Notes under the pieces: generated by a model
Seen by the model: only the letters and a program-made list of their open reading frames with translations
Databases searched by the model: none
What the model was told of the DNA's origin: nothing
Part shown: positions 22,779 through 35,965 of the stretch, in pieces
Numbering within the stretch: position 1 is the stretch's first letter
Layout of the letters: every line of letters starts with the position of its first letter
Made by a program: the position numbers and the translations under genes
From: Alnus glutinosa
Taxonomy: Eukaryota; Streptophyta; Magnoliopsida; Fagales; Betulaceae
DNA: 64,000 nucleotides
Assembly: GCF_958979055.1 (NCBI RefSeq)
Contig: NC_084893.1
Span: 22,634,987-22,698,986 of the forward strand
Direction of reading: 5' to 3'

Positions 22779-23361
22779 GAAAAAAAATAATAAATTATAC
22801 GAGTTTTGCGGGCTACCCATTAGTTATTCAGGTTAGCTTAAAATTGACTTGTTGATTAATAGAGTATAATCAGGTCGACCGAGTTTGACTTGAATTATAT
22901 TTTATCAAATTCTAATTTACTAGTTTCGTGTTGAGTTCGTATCAAATTTATGAATTATTTTAAAAATTGTCAGCCCTATTGGACAAGAAGGTATTTGGAG
23001 CTATATATCATAACATAATGCTACAAGGAAATCGCTGGGAGTTATTTTGTATATATATAAACAATAGAAGGGAAGAATAAGGCTCGGGGGGAGGAAGGAG
23101 TGTGATTTGGAAAGGAGAATTTTGTAGTATGGCTGAAACAATCAAAATAAAATAAAAAAATGAAAAACATGGACCCAATTTGATCGATTCGAACCAAATT
23201 GAGCGGGCCGGTTGATCGGGTTAACAAAGTATAAACTTGTACATCAAGTGCGGTTCAAAAAGTGCAAATAAAAAATATTAATTTTAAAATTTGTGATTTG
23301 AAAATTTAATTTTTAAAAAAGTATTTAATTGTTTAGTAAAATCACAGTTTACTTTTTACAA

Positions 23362-23622
23362 GATTACCGTTTTAAAAAGCAATTTGAAAACATAGTTTTC
23401 AAACAGATTTATTTATTTATTTTTATAAAAATAAATAAATAAATGTACTTCCAAAAAATATATCTTTTACAATTTGGTTTAAAATTGTTTGGGTGATTAC
23501 CGTTTTAAAAAGCAATTTGAAAACATAGTTTTCAAACAGATTTATTTATTTATTTTTATAAAAATAAATAAATAAATGTACTTCCAAAAAATATATCTTT
23601 TACAATTTGGTTTAAAATTGTT
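23362..23622. repeat. Near-perfect tandem duplication, period 133 bp
   Basis: The unit starting GATTACCGTTTTAAAAAGC at 23362 is repeated from 23495. By eye the copies are identical through AATTTGGTTTAAAATTGTT. Each unit contains its own hairpin (TTATTTATTTATTTT/AAAATAAATAAATAA). The second copy runs into CTCCCAAACGCAC, suggesting the duplication sits near one end of a MITE. Confidence 0.9.
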
Positions 23623-23784
23623 CTCCCAAACGCACTATTGGTGAATATTGTTCAATTGCTAAATGTAAAAACAAATTAAAAATAAATCTAATTGAAAATA
23701 AATATTTAAATAAAATAGTAAAAATAAATAAATAAAAATAAAGAAAGAGAGTAGAAAATTTGAAAAAATGGATAATTTAAATAA

Positions 23785-24208
23785 GGGAAAAGTACACATA
23801 TCCCTTAAACTACCATTCCATTGTTAATGTGCCCCCAAACTACATATGGTGTCAATGTCACCTTAAAGCCAACAAAAGAACAAAAATAACCCTAAAAAGT
23901 TTTAACAAGACAAATATATCCTTATAAATTCTGGAAAAAAAAAAAAAAAAACAATTTAAAAAAAGAAATGAAAATTCAAGGGGTTGGTGAAACTGAAAAT
24001 TAAATAAAACAAAAATCTTTTAAAAAAATAACAAACAAACAAATTTTCAAAAAAATGAAAAATTTTGGTTTTTTTTTTTTTCCTTTTTTTTTTAAATGAT
24101 TATATATATAATTTTAAGAATTTTTATAATTGCATGAAGGATATTTTTGCATTTGTGGGACACATCAAAATTGTTCGGTAGTTTAAGAAAAATATGTGTA
24201 CTTTTTCT
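23785..24208. mobile_element. MULE-type foldback MITE, family A copy 2
   Basis: Begins GGGAAAAGTACACATATCCC and ends near ATGTGTACTTTTTC, with the same internal words as the copies at 2353-2877 and 39933-40675 (TTGTTAATGTGCCCCC, GTGTCAATGTCACC). The right limit and target duplication are blurred by T runs. Confidence 0.65.
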
Positions 24209-25620
24209 TTTAATGTTTTTTTTAAAAAAAATAATTTTTAACCAAAATAAATGAAAAATTTCTTAAGCGAATATGAATGCTCCAAGCATTTGTATTTGAA
24301 AATATATATATATATATATATATAAGGAGAAGAATGTAGACAAGAGCAGCCAGATGTGGGTCGAATCAGAGAAAGCCAAAAGCAGCAGTTGGCAAGGTGA
24401 GCACGTCGCTGAAAACCATCGAGACCCCACATGCCCACATCCCCGAAAGGTGCAACAAATGATTTAATCAAGACTGACCCTCTTTTAAATGGATTACTAT
24501 TTATGGCTATTTGTAGAATTTGTCGCACACTATCATTACTCCCCGTAATCATATGCGTTGGGAAGCTATCATTTCAAAATTTACTTCCCTCCCTGCAGTC
24601 AACGTCATCCACAGTGACAACACAGCGCCCCCACATCCTCCGTACCCTTGGATTTTCAAAGGACTCTGAGCCCACAATAAGATGCCCCACACCACATTCT
24701 CCGTACCTTAATATAATATATAATATATAATATATATACATCTCACATTCACCCCTACGCCTAGAGTGGAAAATTCAAGATTACCCTCTCCTTTACGTTT
24801 CCCCTACTCCTTCCACCTATATATCTATGTATTAGGTAGGGATAAAAATATGACTTCCTGTCTATTTTTCTTTTTTAATTTCACCCATTTTCTTAGAGTT
24901 TGAAATTAAATTAGGCGGTCGATATGGCTTTTCTACTCCTAAAAAATTTATAAATTTAAATTAAATTTTTTTAAATGAAAAGTAAAATATGGAGTTAATA
25001 ATTTCGACGTCTTGTGTTAGAATTTAACCAAATACACTAAATAAATAATTTTTAGGCTTTAAGAAAGCATTGGGTTAGGTGAAATTTCTTCCCCCTTTTT
25101 TTTTTTTTTAATTATTATTATTATTATTATTTGTAGGTTCTTCATTGTATTATTGAGTTGTTCGTTGTTTGTGCACATCTATGTGTGTAGTCATTTTTTT
25201 TAATAATATTTTGTTATATATATATATATATCAAGGAAGGCCATGTTCATGCAAGTTTACTATAAATTACTTATTAAAATGAAAATTAAAAGAAAAGGAA
25301 TTTAATTACCTGGAAATCAATGTGTAAGAAGAAGAAGCTTGGCCTGCTCTGACAAACGCTCCTGATCAATCCTTAACAATATTGAACTCCTCGATCTCCA
25401 AGAGAATAGCTTTTGTGTTAAAATTGGGGTATCTCAATATATAACAGAGTTTAGGATAAGTTGGATGATTCATTCATGCATATACAGATAGAGGACTACT
25501 TTTGGACGTCTATCCAACTTGAATATCTTGAGAAAGAGGCAATCAGATGGACTCAAGGTCATGGGAGCTTGGGTGCAAGTCAAGTCCAAAAGATCTTAAG
25601 TGCAGCTTTAAAATAAGGTT
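24209..25620. other. Intergenic, no recognisable gene
   Basis: Contains (AT)n runs at 24301-24324 and 25218-25231 and an ATT trinucleotide run at 25111-25131. The segment 24430-24720 has higher GC but no conserved frame. Confidence 0.3.
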
Positions 25621-25950
25621 GATAATTTTTTACACGACCTGCGAATGCAATGTAAAATTAATGGATTAAAGTTAAGAGCTCTGACTCATTTAATTAAGTG
25701 TGTCGAATTAAGATTGACCTATATAGTATTATATATATGTTTAGATATAATTCAAATCCGACACGCGGTCTTCAAAGCTGATAATTTTTACATGAATTGC
25801 AAACCCAATACGAAATTAGCGGGTTAGGGTTGATGGGTAAGGTATGATTTGTTTAATTAAATGGATCGTATTATGGTTAACCTATATAGTCTTATACACA
25901 TGCTTTAACACAATTCGAACACAACATGCGAACATAAATTGCCACTCTTA
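25621..25950. repeat. Diverged tandem repeat of about 160 bp (two units), MITE-derived
   Basis: GATAATTTTT-ACA(C/T)GA starts units at 25621 and 25780. Both continue with TTTAATTAA, GACCTATATAGT / AACCTATATAGT and CAATTCGAAC-like words. The end AATTGCCACTCTTA is typical of a common plant hAT-MITE end, so this looks like duplicated MITE sequence. Confidence 0.55.
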
Positions 25951-26062
25951 TTTGAAAGTAAATAATAGTATAAAAAAAGTGTCAATTTCTAACTTCATAT
26001 TTAGGATGGGGACTGGGGACCGGTTCAAATTCAAAGTTCCAATATATTCCTTTACCTACATG

Positions 26063-26273
26063 CAGGGACGGAGCCAAAAATTACTATATGCTAGGGCCAA
26101 GGGCCTAAACAAAATTTGTTGTTAGACGTTAATAGGTTAATTATTATTTTTTTTTTTTTACTTTCTAATTTCTTTAATTACTAAAAAAAAAAAAAAAAAG
26201 ATTATTTATAGGAATTGAGGGGGGCATGGCCTAATACCAGCCCCATTCCTGCTGCCCTGCCCTGCCCTCCCTG
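26063..26273. mobile_element. hAT MITE candidate (Tip100-like left end)
   Basis: The left end CAGGGACGGAGCC is a characteristic Tip100-type terminus, and the interior has the poly(A)/poly(T) and GGGCC words seen in the other hAT MITEs here. The right end (CCTCCCTG) is degenerate and no 8-bp duplication is visible. Confidence 0.35.
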
Positions 26274-26686
26274 CATGCTTCTATAATTGTATCACAAAAA
26301 TGTAACAGCAGAAGTAGAAAATCAATTATAAATCTACACATGAGTGCTCCGAGAAGCATACGATTCCACCCTCATCCTTATCAATGAACACGTGGGCAGG
26401 CATGCAATTATGGGCTCCTTTCCATAGCCTTTTTCGCATACAACTTTTATGGATAACGTGATTTTTGTTTTTCATATGGTCAACCACCAGGAGCCAGTCA
26501 ATATATACATAGGAAACAATATTAATACACAAAAATTTCAAAAAATACTCAAAAATAACTTTTTTCTTTGTCTCTAATTACAATCAAAAAGTAAAAAAAT
26601 TATTTTTTAAAAAATTATTACCAAACCAGGCTAATACTTTTGTAGAATTTTATAATAAAATGAAAAATGAGAAAGAAGCGTACGTG

Positions 26687-27640
26687 CACGTAAAAAAATT
26701 TGGCAATTCTGGACGGTTTCAAACCGTCCATGAATTTGGGTCGCTAATTCAGATTATGAACGGTTTGGGTCAAACCGTCCGCAATTCCAGACGGTTTGGT
26801 CCAAACCGTCCATAACTGATTCTGGACGGTTTGAGAAAAACCATCCAGAAAATTATGGACGGTTTTGCCCAAAACCGTCCACAATTTGTTTTTTGTTTTA
26901 AAAAAAAAATAATAATTTTTTTAAAAAAATTATAATCATTATTATTTTTTAATAAAATTATAATTAAAATTATTTTTGTCCATCCGGCTGAAGAACCACC
27001 GGAAGGTTGTCCATTTCAATATCTCCACCATCTCGCCGGCTAAAGGAACCACCGGAAGGTCGTCACAGTCGCACGTATGCGCATGTTCTCCATCTCCATC
27101 AGCTTCTTCTCCACAGCACCTCTCGCACTACCCATCAAACATTAACTCCAAACCAAAAACAAATACAAAATAAACAAACACAATCCAAACCCAAAAAAAA
27201 AAACCAAAGATTGTTATGAGCACGGTTAGATCCGTCCAGTGGTTTGGGAGATAGTGGTGACGAGGAGGGCCGGAGGGGGGAGAGAAAGAGAGAGGAAGGG
27301 CCGGATCTCTCTTTGTATTCCGGCCACAGATCTGGCCGAGCGTGGGTTTCGGCCGGATTTGTCAAACCCACTCATGTACACCGGCGTACGTTCAACAGAT
27401 CAGGCCGGATCTGGCTGAAAACCGTCGAGAGAACCCGTCGCGCGTCCCGTTCCAGCCGACCATCCAGATCCCGTCGCGCGTTCCGTTCCTGCCGACCGTC
27501 CAAATGCCATCGACGTCCGTCTTCAATCGAAGGCCGGAGAGAGGAAGAAGAACGAAGAGGCTCTGAGAGAGAGATGGGTTTCCGACATGAAGAGGAAGAA
27601 AGAAACAACAGGAAAAGAAAGAACGATGGGTTTAAAAAAG

Positions 27641-27693
<53 letters not shown>

Positions 27694-28158
27694 AAAAGAA
27701 AAGAAAAGAACAAAAAAAAGAAAACAGAAAAAGAAAAATGTTACAGACGGTTTCTTTTGAAATCGTCTGTAAACTGTTGACTTACAGACGGTTTGAGAAA
27801 AAAACAGTCTCTAAATTAATTTGAATATTAATTTCTAGACTGTTTTATTAAAACCGTCTGTAAATTTACAGACGGTTTTAATAAAACCGTCTGAAAAATA
27901 AAATATACAGACGGTTTTAATAAAACCGCCTCTAAATTTGCAGACGGTTTTAATAAAACCGTCTCTAAATTTGCAGACGGTTTTTAAAAAAACCGTCTGC
28001 AAATTAGTTTGAATATTAATTTCTAGACGGTTTTATAAAACCGTCTGTATATTTTAATTTTCAGACAGTTATATTAAAACCGTCTGTAAATTTGTAGACG
28101 GTTTTTAAAAAAACCGTCTAGAAAAAAACCGTCAAAAAAAGGTGATTTTTTTGTAGTG
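26687..28158. mobile_element. Non-autonomous CACTA (En/Spm-type) element with dense subterminal repeats
   Basis: The right end in reverse complement reads CACTACAAAAAAATCACC; the left end is a decayed version, CACGTAAAAAAATTTGG. A 3-bp target duplication GTG is present on both sides (26684-26686 and 28159-28161), the length expected for CACTA elements. Both arms are packed with GACGGTTT/AAACCGTC units in alternating orientation (26710-26880 and 27745-28135), many as near-palindromes. Between them lies a GC-rich unrelated core (about 26985-27590), followed by a run of 51 A (27641-27691). No transposase is visible. The core may be captured host sequence. Confidence 0.82.
26985..27600 (+). other. 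GC-rich core of the CACTA element, possible captured host sequence
   Basis: Composition changes abruptly from AT-rich subterminal arrays to CCGGA/GGCCGG-rich DNA. Open frames of 74-178 codons cross it, but they overlap in several phases, end in poly-lysine from the A tract and resemble no family I know. The segment from 27135 resembles a plant 5' UTR/first exon in texture. Gene capture is inference only. Confidence 0.3.
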
Positions 28159-28249
28159 GTGGGAGCAAAGAGAAAAAGAGACATTGAATTTTTGAAATGA
28201 ATCGGTCTTATACACCTACCTCCACCACTAAAAATAGCTATACTTGATC

Positions 28250-28570
28250 TTAATAACTTGATTAATGACCATATTTATCATGAAATTAGGATAAACAAAG
28301 TGATATAAGAAGGATTACCCACAAATATAATAAATACCTATGAAAAAATATATCAAGGTTAATATGAACGGTATCAAGGGCTTTGGTATAATTTAATTGT
28401 CTAATAGTATGTAAAATTTCTGATTCTGAAGGGATTGCACAAAGCTAAATATTATCCTCATCATCAGAAATGACATGGCCAAACAAATTATCTAAGTCAA
28501 CATGTAAGGAGGGATTTGAAGATGTCATAAATTTTTTGAAGTAATTCATGCCTTTCTCTCATCCTTCTAC
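28250..28570 (-). pseudogene. LINE reverse-transcriptase N-terminal relic
   Basis: Read on the minus strand from about 28570, the translation includes NYFKKFMTSSNPS, then LDNLFGHVISDDE and, after one in-frame stop, LCAIPSESEILHTIRQL. This is the pattern that precedes the core RT domain in plant L1-type LINEs. The KAPGPDG-like block that should follow is degraded and the rest of RT is missing. Old, 3'-truncated fragment. Confidence 0.5.
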
Positions 28571-28913
28571 TTTAGAAAATCACAAACATTAGATCTGTGG
28601 AGCCCATATAAGGGACCCACATAGACCCTACAGATTCAATGATGATTCTCAAATGTGGGAGGATGGGAGAAGGACAGGACGATGAAAGACATTATTTCTC
28701 TTCACTAGCATATCTCCAATTCCTTTTCTACTGTTCAGCCAGTTACCATCATCATTTTTAGTCCGTTGACATATCGCATGTTAAAGTGAGACCAGTTTTG
28801 TAACTATTCACTTACATTGTCCTCTCATCCACACGCTTGGACATCCTGGATTCCCGCTATTGCGATACACACCCTAACATGATAAATAATAACTCAAAAG
28901 TCTAACCTAAGTA

Positions 28914-29863
28914 TGTAATACCTTAAACTATTATTGAAACCCTAAATTAGTGATTCTGGGCACCTTCGAGCGTTCGGCCTTTAGCATCAATTGTTCAATC
29001 CATGGGTATCAAATGTTCGTTCAGGGATTCTGGAACGTTCGAATGGTATCAGAATGCATGAGAGACTTAAATATTCTACCCTAAACGTAATAACTTTTAA
29101 CTATGATTTTTAAACAGCCTAATAAAAACATGTTAACACATATCAACATGATGAATCATGAGTTTTAAGAGTAATTTTTGCAACTTCTTTGAAAACCAAT
29201 TTCTTTAAAATGGACAATTTTTCCAAACTTATCATGGCCTGCTAAGAAATTGTAACAACATGATAAATCACGAGGACATGATAATAGTAACATGAAAACG
29301 AGCTTAGGACTAAGGCTTACCTCAATAAAGTAAAAAAACCTCAAAATTTCCTCCTCTCTCTAGAATCTATTTCTCTCTCTCGCTCTAGAAATGGGATGGG
29401 TAGGATGCATGGGGAAGGAATGGTGCATGAAGAACATAGGGGGGCTGTATTTATATGGGAAGGGAGCGGATAAGAATGCGTGAGTAGGATTTTATCTTTC
29501 AGACACATTCAAACCTTCGTGTCGTACATCGATTGTTTGCGAAAACGACATGATGATCGTTCGTTAAGATCATCGAACATTCTCAAAGAGGATAAGGATA
29601 AGGGTTGTGTTAGCTAGTGCAACCATCAAACGTTGGTGCTAGGGTTCCTTCGAACATTCAGAAGAAAGCTATTTGAACATTCCTGCTAGGGTTACCTTCG
29701 AACGTTTCAAGGAGGATGGCAAACGTTCAAAGTGAATTAAAAAATAATAATTAAATTTTGGAATAGAATAAATATGTAGAATTTGACTTAGAGTAATAGG
29801 GTTAATTCTCATTCATTTTTAAGTTTTGAAAATATTGGTATTAAATTTATACGGGGCACCACA
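28914..29863 (-). mobile_element. Chromovirus-type solo LTR candidate
   Basis: On the minus strand the segment begins TGTGGTGCCCCGTATAAA and ends GGTATTACA, resembling Tekay/Del-type LTR termini. It contains repeated GAACGTTCG-like words and a leader-like CT-rich stretch (29340-29390). The 5-bp flanks (AAGTA, TAAGG) do not match, so insertion boundaries are uncertain. Confidence 0.4.
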
Positions 29864-31040
29864 TAAGGTTAGAGGGGTTTTTTGGATTTTGATTTCAATG
29901 CGAAAAATAAGGTCAAGGTTTTGTTGGTTGATAAAAGCTCAAAGGGTTCGAACTGTCGAGCCTCGAGCTAGGCCATGGCAGTTCTAAGAGAGAATCCTCA
30001 TGTCTGAGGGTGGGGCTTGATAAGGCCCACCTCCTTGGCCATGCTTGGATGTACTAGGAGAGAAACTATATCATTTTGGTTATACTCAATGTTGGCATTG
30101 ATGTTGTAAGTTGAACTTTGAAAGATTGCTAATGGTGTATTGTATCAAAATTTTAAGTCGCAGTGGAAGTGATAAGATAAAGGTGTAACGCCTAGGGGTA
30201 TGCAAAACCCACAGGACCCGCACTAACCTGTAGCCCCCACCCAGTAGAACCCTGGATTTCTTGATTTTTTTTTTTTGCAGTTACGGGTCCAATATTGGTA
30301 TACCCGTGCGGGGCAGGGCAGGTTGTGGGTTGGGGTTTTTTAAAAACCCGGGGACCCACCCCACATTGTAGGAAGAAAAAAAAAATACAAAACCCTAACC
30401 CCACTTAACTCTAGCGCCGCACAAACCTTCTTCATTTTTTCATTTCTTCTAGTCTTCTAGAATTTTGGAGCTCCTCATCTTCTCTTCATTTTTGTCCTCT
30501 CTTCAAAGCCTCCCCTTACGCCGCTCAACCTCTTCGCCTCTCCATCTTCTTCAATCTTCACCAAAAGGCCCAAAGCCCGAACTGAGTCACCCCCTCCCTG
30601 CGAACCCCCAAGTAAGTCCGAATCCTTTCCCTCCTCAATCCCTTCTTTCTTCATTTTGGTAACTTCTAGGGTTTAGACTCTTCAATCTTCATTGTATTTT
30701 CTGGTGGTTTATTATTTTGTTGGTGGTTCATTCACTTCATTGTTTGGGTTTGCAAGTATTTTTAGAGAATCAGAGCATCACGAAATCACGAATCTTGTTT
30801 AGGTTTGCATTTTTAGGCATTTTGCTATTTACAAATTCTAATTATCGGTTTCAATTGAGAGTGTAATTTTTTTTTTCTTTTTTCATTCTTTGTAGAAAAC
30901 ATCAATATTTTGCTTGAAGGGGATTAGTGACGTGAAGACTGAAGTTGCATTCTAGCATTCTACTACTAACTTCTTCTTCTTTTCTTTTTCTTTTTCTTTT
31001 TTTTCTTTTTTTTTTTTTTTTTTTTTAAAAAAAAATTTTA

Positions 31041-32944
31041 GGGCTAAATACCTTATTGGTACTGTTGTGAGTTTAAAAGAGTACTCGCAAGCGCACGAGT
31101 CATTTGCAATATGGTGTGTACAAGTGCGAGATCGAATCAACAAGGAAATGGTCAAAAATCAGTGTTGTGTTTAACTAACCTCATTTTAACCTAGTTCCAA
31201 AGTGTTGAGGTTTAAACATGCAAAATAACAACTAATTTAAAGATGATGATAAACTAATTATAAAAAGAACTAAAGTTCAAGAATCTACCAAACCAAATCC
31301 AACAACACACACTCTAGTTTTCCATTCAAACACCCTAAGAACATTTGAGCTTTGCACTGTTAATCAGGTACTTAAGCACATGTGTTAGAATTGTTTAATG
31401 AATCCAACTTAGATCACAAAGAGTACCCATTTGAAATCAAATCATCCATTGTACCAATTCAAGGAACAAATCACAATGGATACCCTCTCTCAAATCGACA
31501 ACTCTATGTACCCATTGGTTGTAACACATTAAAAGCCATTCCACTTAAATAAACACACATTCACTCTAAGGCATAAGCAATAAAGAGAATGAAACTTGAA
31601 TAACATATCAATAAAAGTTGGAATGTACAAGTAGCATAACAAGAGTGTAAGTGTTATCAATGGTGAGGCTTCATCCTCAACCTTAGTTGAGGGTTTTAGC
31701 CTACCATGACTAAAAATACCACAAAAACATGAAGAAATAACATGAACTTAAAGAAGACTTAAAGAAAATAGCTATAAAATGTAAAGAGTTTCTGAAACTA
31801 AGCTATTACAGAAAAGAAAATGGCCTAAACCTACTACCCAATTCGTTCGTTTTCAAGGAAGGGATAGCTATGGCTTTATAGAGGAGCCCTAGCGGGTTTG
31901 AGGGTCAAGCAAAATGGCTCCCCTACCCCTCTCTAGGGCCCCTTCTCTTGCAAGAGACAAGCCAGGGCACAAGAGCTGCGTGAACCGTTGCAAAACCAAA
32001 GGGAGAAGTGCTTTTGTCATAAGGAAATCGCTGATTGGAGTTCTAGTACGATTTTAGCCAGTTCTGCAGTGTGCGCTCGAGCTCAGCAGGGCTGCGCTCG
32101 AGCTCACTCGGGCTTGGATGACTGCTCTGCGGCGCTCCTGGTGGGCTGATGGCTACGAAGAGGTGAGTGAGCTCGAGCTTACTCAGCTGAAAGGCTCTTT
32201 TGCGGCGCATCGTTCCGAGCTAATGGCATGTCGTGCGCTCGAGCCCAACAGAGCAGTGCTCAAGCCCATTTCCTTAGAATCCAAATTTTCAGTCTTTTGC
32301 CTCAAAAACTCTATTTTTTACTTAATGACCTACAAAATACTAAAGCACCAAAATTAACAAAAATATATCAGAAAATAACAAAGATAAAGGTCTAACTCAT
32401 GAAAATTAAGGGGTCCAAATATACAATATTTAGCACTCATCAAGTACCTGAATTTTCAACTTTTTTTTAAATTTAGTATCCGTGTTTTCATTCGTTTTAT
32501 TGGTGGTATCTAAGTTTAGGAGTAAAAACCATTTTGGTATTTCTGTTACATTTTCCATCCAAATATTAATGGTTTGCCATAGGACAACCACTAAGGTTGA
32601 CACATGGCACTATATAAAAATTGTTTGATGGGTTTTGGCCCTTAGGGGTAGCCGAACCACCCCCAAGGGCCACGGGGTGGTTCGACCAATTTTATTTTTT
32701 TAAATTGTATTATTTTTATATAATTTTTAAAGATTTTTAATTTTTAATTTTTTTTTATATAGTGTCACGTGTCAACCTCAGCGGTTGACATTTGGTAAAC
32801 CGTTAATATTTGGACAGAAAATGTAACAGAAGTACAAAAGTGGTTTTTACCCATAAACTCAAGTACCACCTATGAAACAAATGAAAACTCAGGTACTAAA
32901 TTTAAAAAAGCTGAAAACTCAGATACCAATAAAGTATTTAACTC
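31041..32944. mobile_element. Foldback MITE split by a solo LTR
   Basis: The arms read GGGCTAAATACCTTATTGG on the left and, in reverse complement, GAGTTAAATACTTTATTGG on the right. About 170 bp of matching words follow on each side (AATTTAGTA, GTTACATTTTC, CAAATATTAA). The left arm is interrupted after 22 bp by the LTR at 31063-32442. Without it the MITE is about 520 bp. The palindromic centre lies near 32640-32690. Confidence 0.75.
31063..32442 (-). mobile_element. Gypsy-type solo LTR inserted in the foldback MITE
   Basis: On the minus strand it begins TGATGAGTGCTAAATATTG and ends CTCACAACA. That start closely resembles the LTR of the Athila-like element at 55832-57419 (TGATGAGTGCAAAATAGTG). 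Flanks GGTAC (31058-31062) and AGTAC (32443-32447) match at 4 of 5 bases. The surrounding MITE sequence resumes exactly at both ends, which independently confirms the boundaries. Confidence 0.8.
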
Positions 32945-33176
32945 TTTTTTTTTTTTTTTTTTTTTATATATAACATAAGTTTTATGTGTGCTACTGGCTC
33001 GATTTGGACCGTTTGGTTGTGTTGTACTGCTGGATTTGTTTGTTTGTGTTGTACTGCTGGTTTTATGTGTGCTGCTGCTGCCTGCTGGATTTGTTTGTGT
33101 TGGCTTACTTGGCTACTTGGTTGTTGCTTGTTTGGATGGATTGCTATTGTAGGTTATGGAGATTCCTAGAATGGAG

Positions 33177-33178
<2 letters not shown>

Positions 33179-33225
<47 letters not shown>
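33179..33225. repeat. (TC)n microsatellite
   Basis: About 23 TC units followed by TTC repeats, within the 4.8-kb hAT element and 48 bp before the copia LTR insertion. Confidence 0.95.
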
Positions 33226-33230
<5 letters not shown>

Positions 33231-33272
33231 TTCTTCTTCTTCTTTTTTTAATTTGTTTTGGTTCACTGTTAT

Positions 33273-34355
33273 TGAAAATAATTTATTGACTTCTAATTTA
33301 AACCAAGTGTGTTTATGTGCAAACAAATATCTTAAATGCGGAATTTAAATGAGACAAGATATTTGTTACAAAGTGGAAACTCTATGAAGAGAAAAAACCA
33401 CTCCGGGGCAGCCAAACCTAGGAAATCCACTATCCAAAAACAAAGCTAGTTACAAGATACTCGTACTCACATAACCCTATGCAATAGTCATACCTTTAAC
33501 TCTAACATGTAACCCAACACAAATGCTTCACAACCAGATCTTCCACCTGAAAGGAGTTTTTGATGGATTCCTTTACCCTAGGGCCGACCACTAAGATAGA
33601 CTTCACACGAACACTTAAGCACACACTGGCACCGGCTTGAGAGCTAGCGGATCTTCGATTCTCCCTAAATACCCTCTCAAAGCACTATGGAATTCACTGT
33701 CGAATTCTGTACAAAACACTAGCCTAGAGCCCCCTATTTATAGGCTTCAAGAGACCTTAAAAACTGCTGAGATTCGGACTCTGGCTGGCAAGTGTCCGGA
33801 CTTAAGTTAGCCACGTCCGGGCAGGTTTTGTGATATCCTTTCAGAAATAGCGTAATTTTATCTTTATCGGGTTCACGTCCAAACGGCTTGACCGAGCATC
33901 CGGACGGTCTTTGCTAAAATCCCTTCCGCGTTCGAACAGAACTCTGGAATATTCTGAACTACTGGACATCGTCCGGACGTGTTGCCACATAGTCCGGACG
34001 GCTTGCAGAGACTTCCCAAACAGTGTCGACTTCTGAAAACAGACTCCTTATTAAATATTGATTGACCTATCGTCCGGACGTCTTCAATGTTTATCTTTAA
34101 GACACTGCGAGGCGTCCAAACGCATTCAAAGGTCTGTCCGGACGGTTGCACAGGAACCGGTTGTTTTTGTCTTGGATTTTGCAAGGACTCTTCATGGACA
34201 TCTTTAAGCAGCTTGTGATCAGTTATTGTCTTTGATTTGATCATTGTCTGAATAACATGAAGATTCTGATTTGAAAACCAATCATCCTGTTAAAACCCAA
34301 CCATTACATAAAGTGTTTTTGTTTTATCCAGAATGTAGCCAATAAAATACTAACA
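33273..34355 (-). mobile_element. Copia-type solo LTR, 1083 bp
   Basis: On the minus strand it begins TGTTAGTATTTTATTGG at 34355 and ends ATTATTTTCA at 33273. A perfect 5-bp duplication GTTAT flanks it (33268-33272 and 34356-34360). A TATAAATA box lies at 33742-33735 in the same orientation. CCGGACG words recur through U3 (33780-34150). There is no primer site or coding region, so it is a solo LTR left by recombination. Confidence 0.85.
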
Positions 34356-34986
34356 GTTATGTTTTTGTATGTTTGATGGCTGGAAAAAGGTTCTCTTTGA
34401 TCCTTTGCAATATGGAGAATGGTCCATTACTAGAGTTTAATTATCTTATGATATTTATTGAGTTATTGTTATTGATCTGGTGAGTTCTTGTTATAATTCT
34501 TATTGAGTTATTGTTATTGATATGGTGAATGGTCTATTACTAGAGTTTATATCTTATGAATCATATGATTCTTATTCTTATTGCAATGTTGTGAATGTTT
34601 TTAAATAATTAAATCTGTTTAATTTACACTGCTGAATGTTGATGTGATAAAAAAAAAAATGCTTTAATTATTGAAATTAGGCTTTTGGTTTATTTTACAC
34701 AACTAATCAGGTTTATATTTACCAAAAATAATAATAATAATTTTTTAATTAAAAAAATAGAATTTTTTTTACTTTTTATTTTTTACAAAACAATACCAAA
34801 AATTACATGAATGCCACTCAAAAAAACCCGATCCGCCCCACCAAACCCGCACTCCCCTCCCCGCACGATTTCACCCTTTACTATGTGGTTCACTGGTTGA
34901 AAATATACAACCCCAGGGTTGCGGGGCGAGCGCAAAAAGGGCGAAATATCGCCCTGCCCCTCCCCGTGCACACCTTTAGTAACGCC

Positions 34987-35965
<979 letters not shown>

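Larger units (their letters stand above)
30193..34978. mobile_element. 4.8-kb hAT-type element carrying nested insertions
   Basis: A perfect 8-bp duplication GTAACGCC flanks the segment (30185-30192 and 34979-34986). The ends TAGGGGTATGCA and (reverse complement) TAAAGGTGTGCA are imperfect terminal inverted repeats, with GC-rich subterminal DNA (CCCGCAC, GGGGCAGGG words) on both sides. No transposase frame is recognisable. The left third (30420-30660) looks like a captured CT-rich 5' UTR with a GTAAGT donor-like site at 30611. Later insertions account for 31041-32944 and 33273-34355; without them the element would be about 1.8 kb. Confidence 0.8.

Noticed and set aside
22568..22836. Three overlapping frames ending in poly-phenylalanine
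   Set aside because: Driven by a 32-T run; no conserved motif.
27244..27780. 178-codon frame ending in poly-lysine
   Set aside because: The second half is the 51-A run of the CACTA element. The first half overlaps other open frames and matches no family I know, so a protein call is not supported.
26710..28135. CRISPR array suggested by regularly recurring GACGGTTT units
   Set aside because: Units alternate orientation, spacing is irregular and the context is a eukaryotic CACTA transposon.
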